DNA from: Streptomyces griseus subsp. griseus
Lineage (GTDB): Bacteria > Actinomycetota > Actinomycetes > Streptomycetales > Streptomycetaceae
Length of the DNA stretch: 64,000 bases
NCBI RefSeq assembly: GCF_003610995.1
Contig: NZ_CP032543.1
Span: 2,418,001 to 2,482,000, forward strand
Direction of reading: 5' to 3'
Positions 63,632 to 64,000 of the stretch are shown one piece after another. Made by a program: the position numbers and the translations under genes. The number at the start of each line of letters is the position of its first letter. The stretch's first letter is position 1. A model generated the notes under the pieces. The model saw only the letters and a list, made by a program, of their open reading frames with translations, did not search any database and was not told the origin of the DNA.

Positions 63632-64000
63632 TCACGCCCGGCGCGGCAGCCCGTACGCGTCCGCGATCAGCTCGTAGCTGCGCAGCCGGGCGTCGCCGCC
63701 GTGCGCGTTGGCGGTGATCATCAGCTCGTCGGCGCCGGTGCGCTTGGCCAGGTCGTCCAGACCGGCGCGGACCTCGTCGGCGGTGCCGTGGATGACGTTG
63801 GCGAGCCAGCCGTCGACGAACTCCCGCTCCATCGGGGAGAAGTCGTACGCCGCCGCTTCCTCCGGGGACGGGATCAGCCCCGGCCGCCCGGTGCGCAGCC
63901 GGACCATCGACAGCGCCCCGGTCAGCACCTGGCGACGCGCCTCGCGCTCGTCGTCGGCGGCCAGCGCGGAGACGCCGATCAAGGCGTACGGGGCGTCCAG
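63632..64000 (-). CDS. LLM-class flavin-dependent oxidoreductase (5' end outside window)
   Basis: The C-terminal part of a luciferase-like monooxygenase family protein. The frame continues beyond the window edge on the minus strand (residues read LDAPYALIGVSALAADD before the first inner ATG at 63982). C-terminal segments such as VIHGTADEVRAGLDDLAKR and ELMITANAHG, then RLRSYELIADAYGL, match the bacterial F420/FMN-dependent LLM group. Substrate unknown. Confidence 0.88.
   Translation of the reverse strand: MDAPYALIGVSALAADDEREARRQVLTGALSMVRLRTGRPGLIPSPEEAAAYDFSPMEREFVDGWLANVIHGTADEVRAGLDDLAKRTGADELMITANAHGGDARLRSYELIADAYGLPRRA

Overview
The window is high-GC DNA (about 72% by eye) with GTG/TTG starts, ATGA-coupled genes, 19-bp iron boxes and a TTA codon inside an adpA gene. 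It is chromosomal Streptomyces sequence. The gene set (leucine-catabolic acyl-CoA carboxylase operon, desferrioxamine genes, glmS, adpA, orn, cebR/cebEFG/bglC, cdgA) matches, from memory, the S. coelicolor SCO2774-SCO2817 core neighbourhood. The species cannot be named from this alone.

Layout. 1-3.3 kb: the 3' part of an SGNH-GH16 fusion protein, then a divergent TetR/NmrA pair. 3.3-10.6 kb: a GOLPH3-like protein and a TetR regulator divergent from accD1-accA1-hmgL-acdH (leucine/branched-chain acyl-CoA degradation), with two matching operator-like dyads between them. 10.7-15.2 kb: a decayed patch holding a 5'-truncated GH92-metallophosphoesterase gene, an intact HxlR regulator, a shredded MFS transporter and a GNAT gene; it sits where a desE-type lipoprotein gene would be expected. 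15.2-21.4 kb: desF and desABCD, each transcription unit with an iron box. 21.6-28.1 kb: a DUF4429 protein, a small conserved-looking protein, glmS, a universal stress protein, a long regulatory region, adpA and a leaderless-looking orn. 28.2-33 kb: tRNA-His followed by a signalling cassette (STAS, SpoIIE-type phosphatase, B12-binding sensor, STAS, MarR, opposite STAS). 33-39.3 kb: cebR-bglC-cebG-cebF-cebE with three CebR palindromes. 39.5-44.6 kb: two AspT-type exchangers plus aspartate 4-decarboxylase. 44.6-53.1 kb: a GH18 protein with CBM2, a two-component system, a spermidine-synthase-like protein, an HTH/TPR-like regulator and a histidine phosphatase. 53.3-59.9 kb: PAP2 phosphatase, then a Cas4/RecB-like nuclease, a large unknown protein and an SF1 helicase, then two small genes and tRNA-Lys. 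60-64 kb: an M6-like peptidase, the GGDEF-EAL protein CdgA and a partial LLM-class flavin enzyme.

Two cassettes deserve most attention. The first (28.4-33 kb) joins a cobalamin-binding domain carrying the W-x9-EH signature of CarH/LitR photoreceptors to a PP2C phosphatase and STAS antagonists, with no anti-sigma kinase nearby. The second (54.2-58.5 kb) encodes, in three adjacent genes, an Fe-S-type PD-(D/E)XK nuclease, a protein with a possible beta-barrel tail, and a compact SF1 helicase; together these resemble a Dna2 enzyme split into parts.

The region also gathers developmental control: adpA (bldA-dependent through TTA), orn (removes pGpG, the end product of c-di-GMP breakdown) and cdgA (c-di-GMP turnover). 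Cello-oligosaccharide uptake (ceb) and siderophore synthesis (des) are nutrient functions tied to the same life cycle. All statements rest on reading the sequence; no database search was run.
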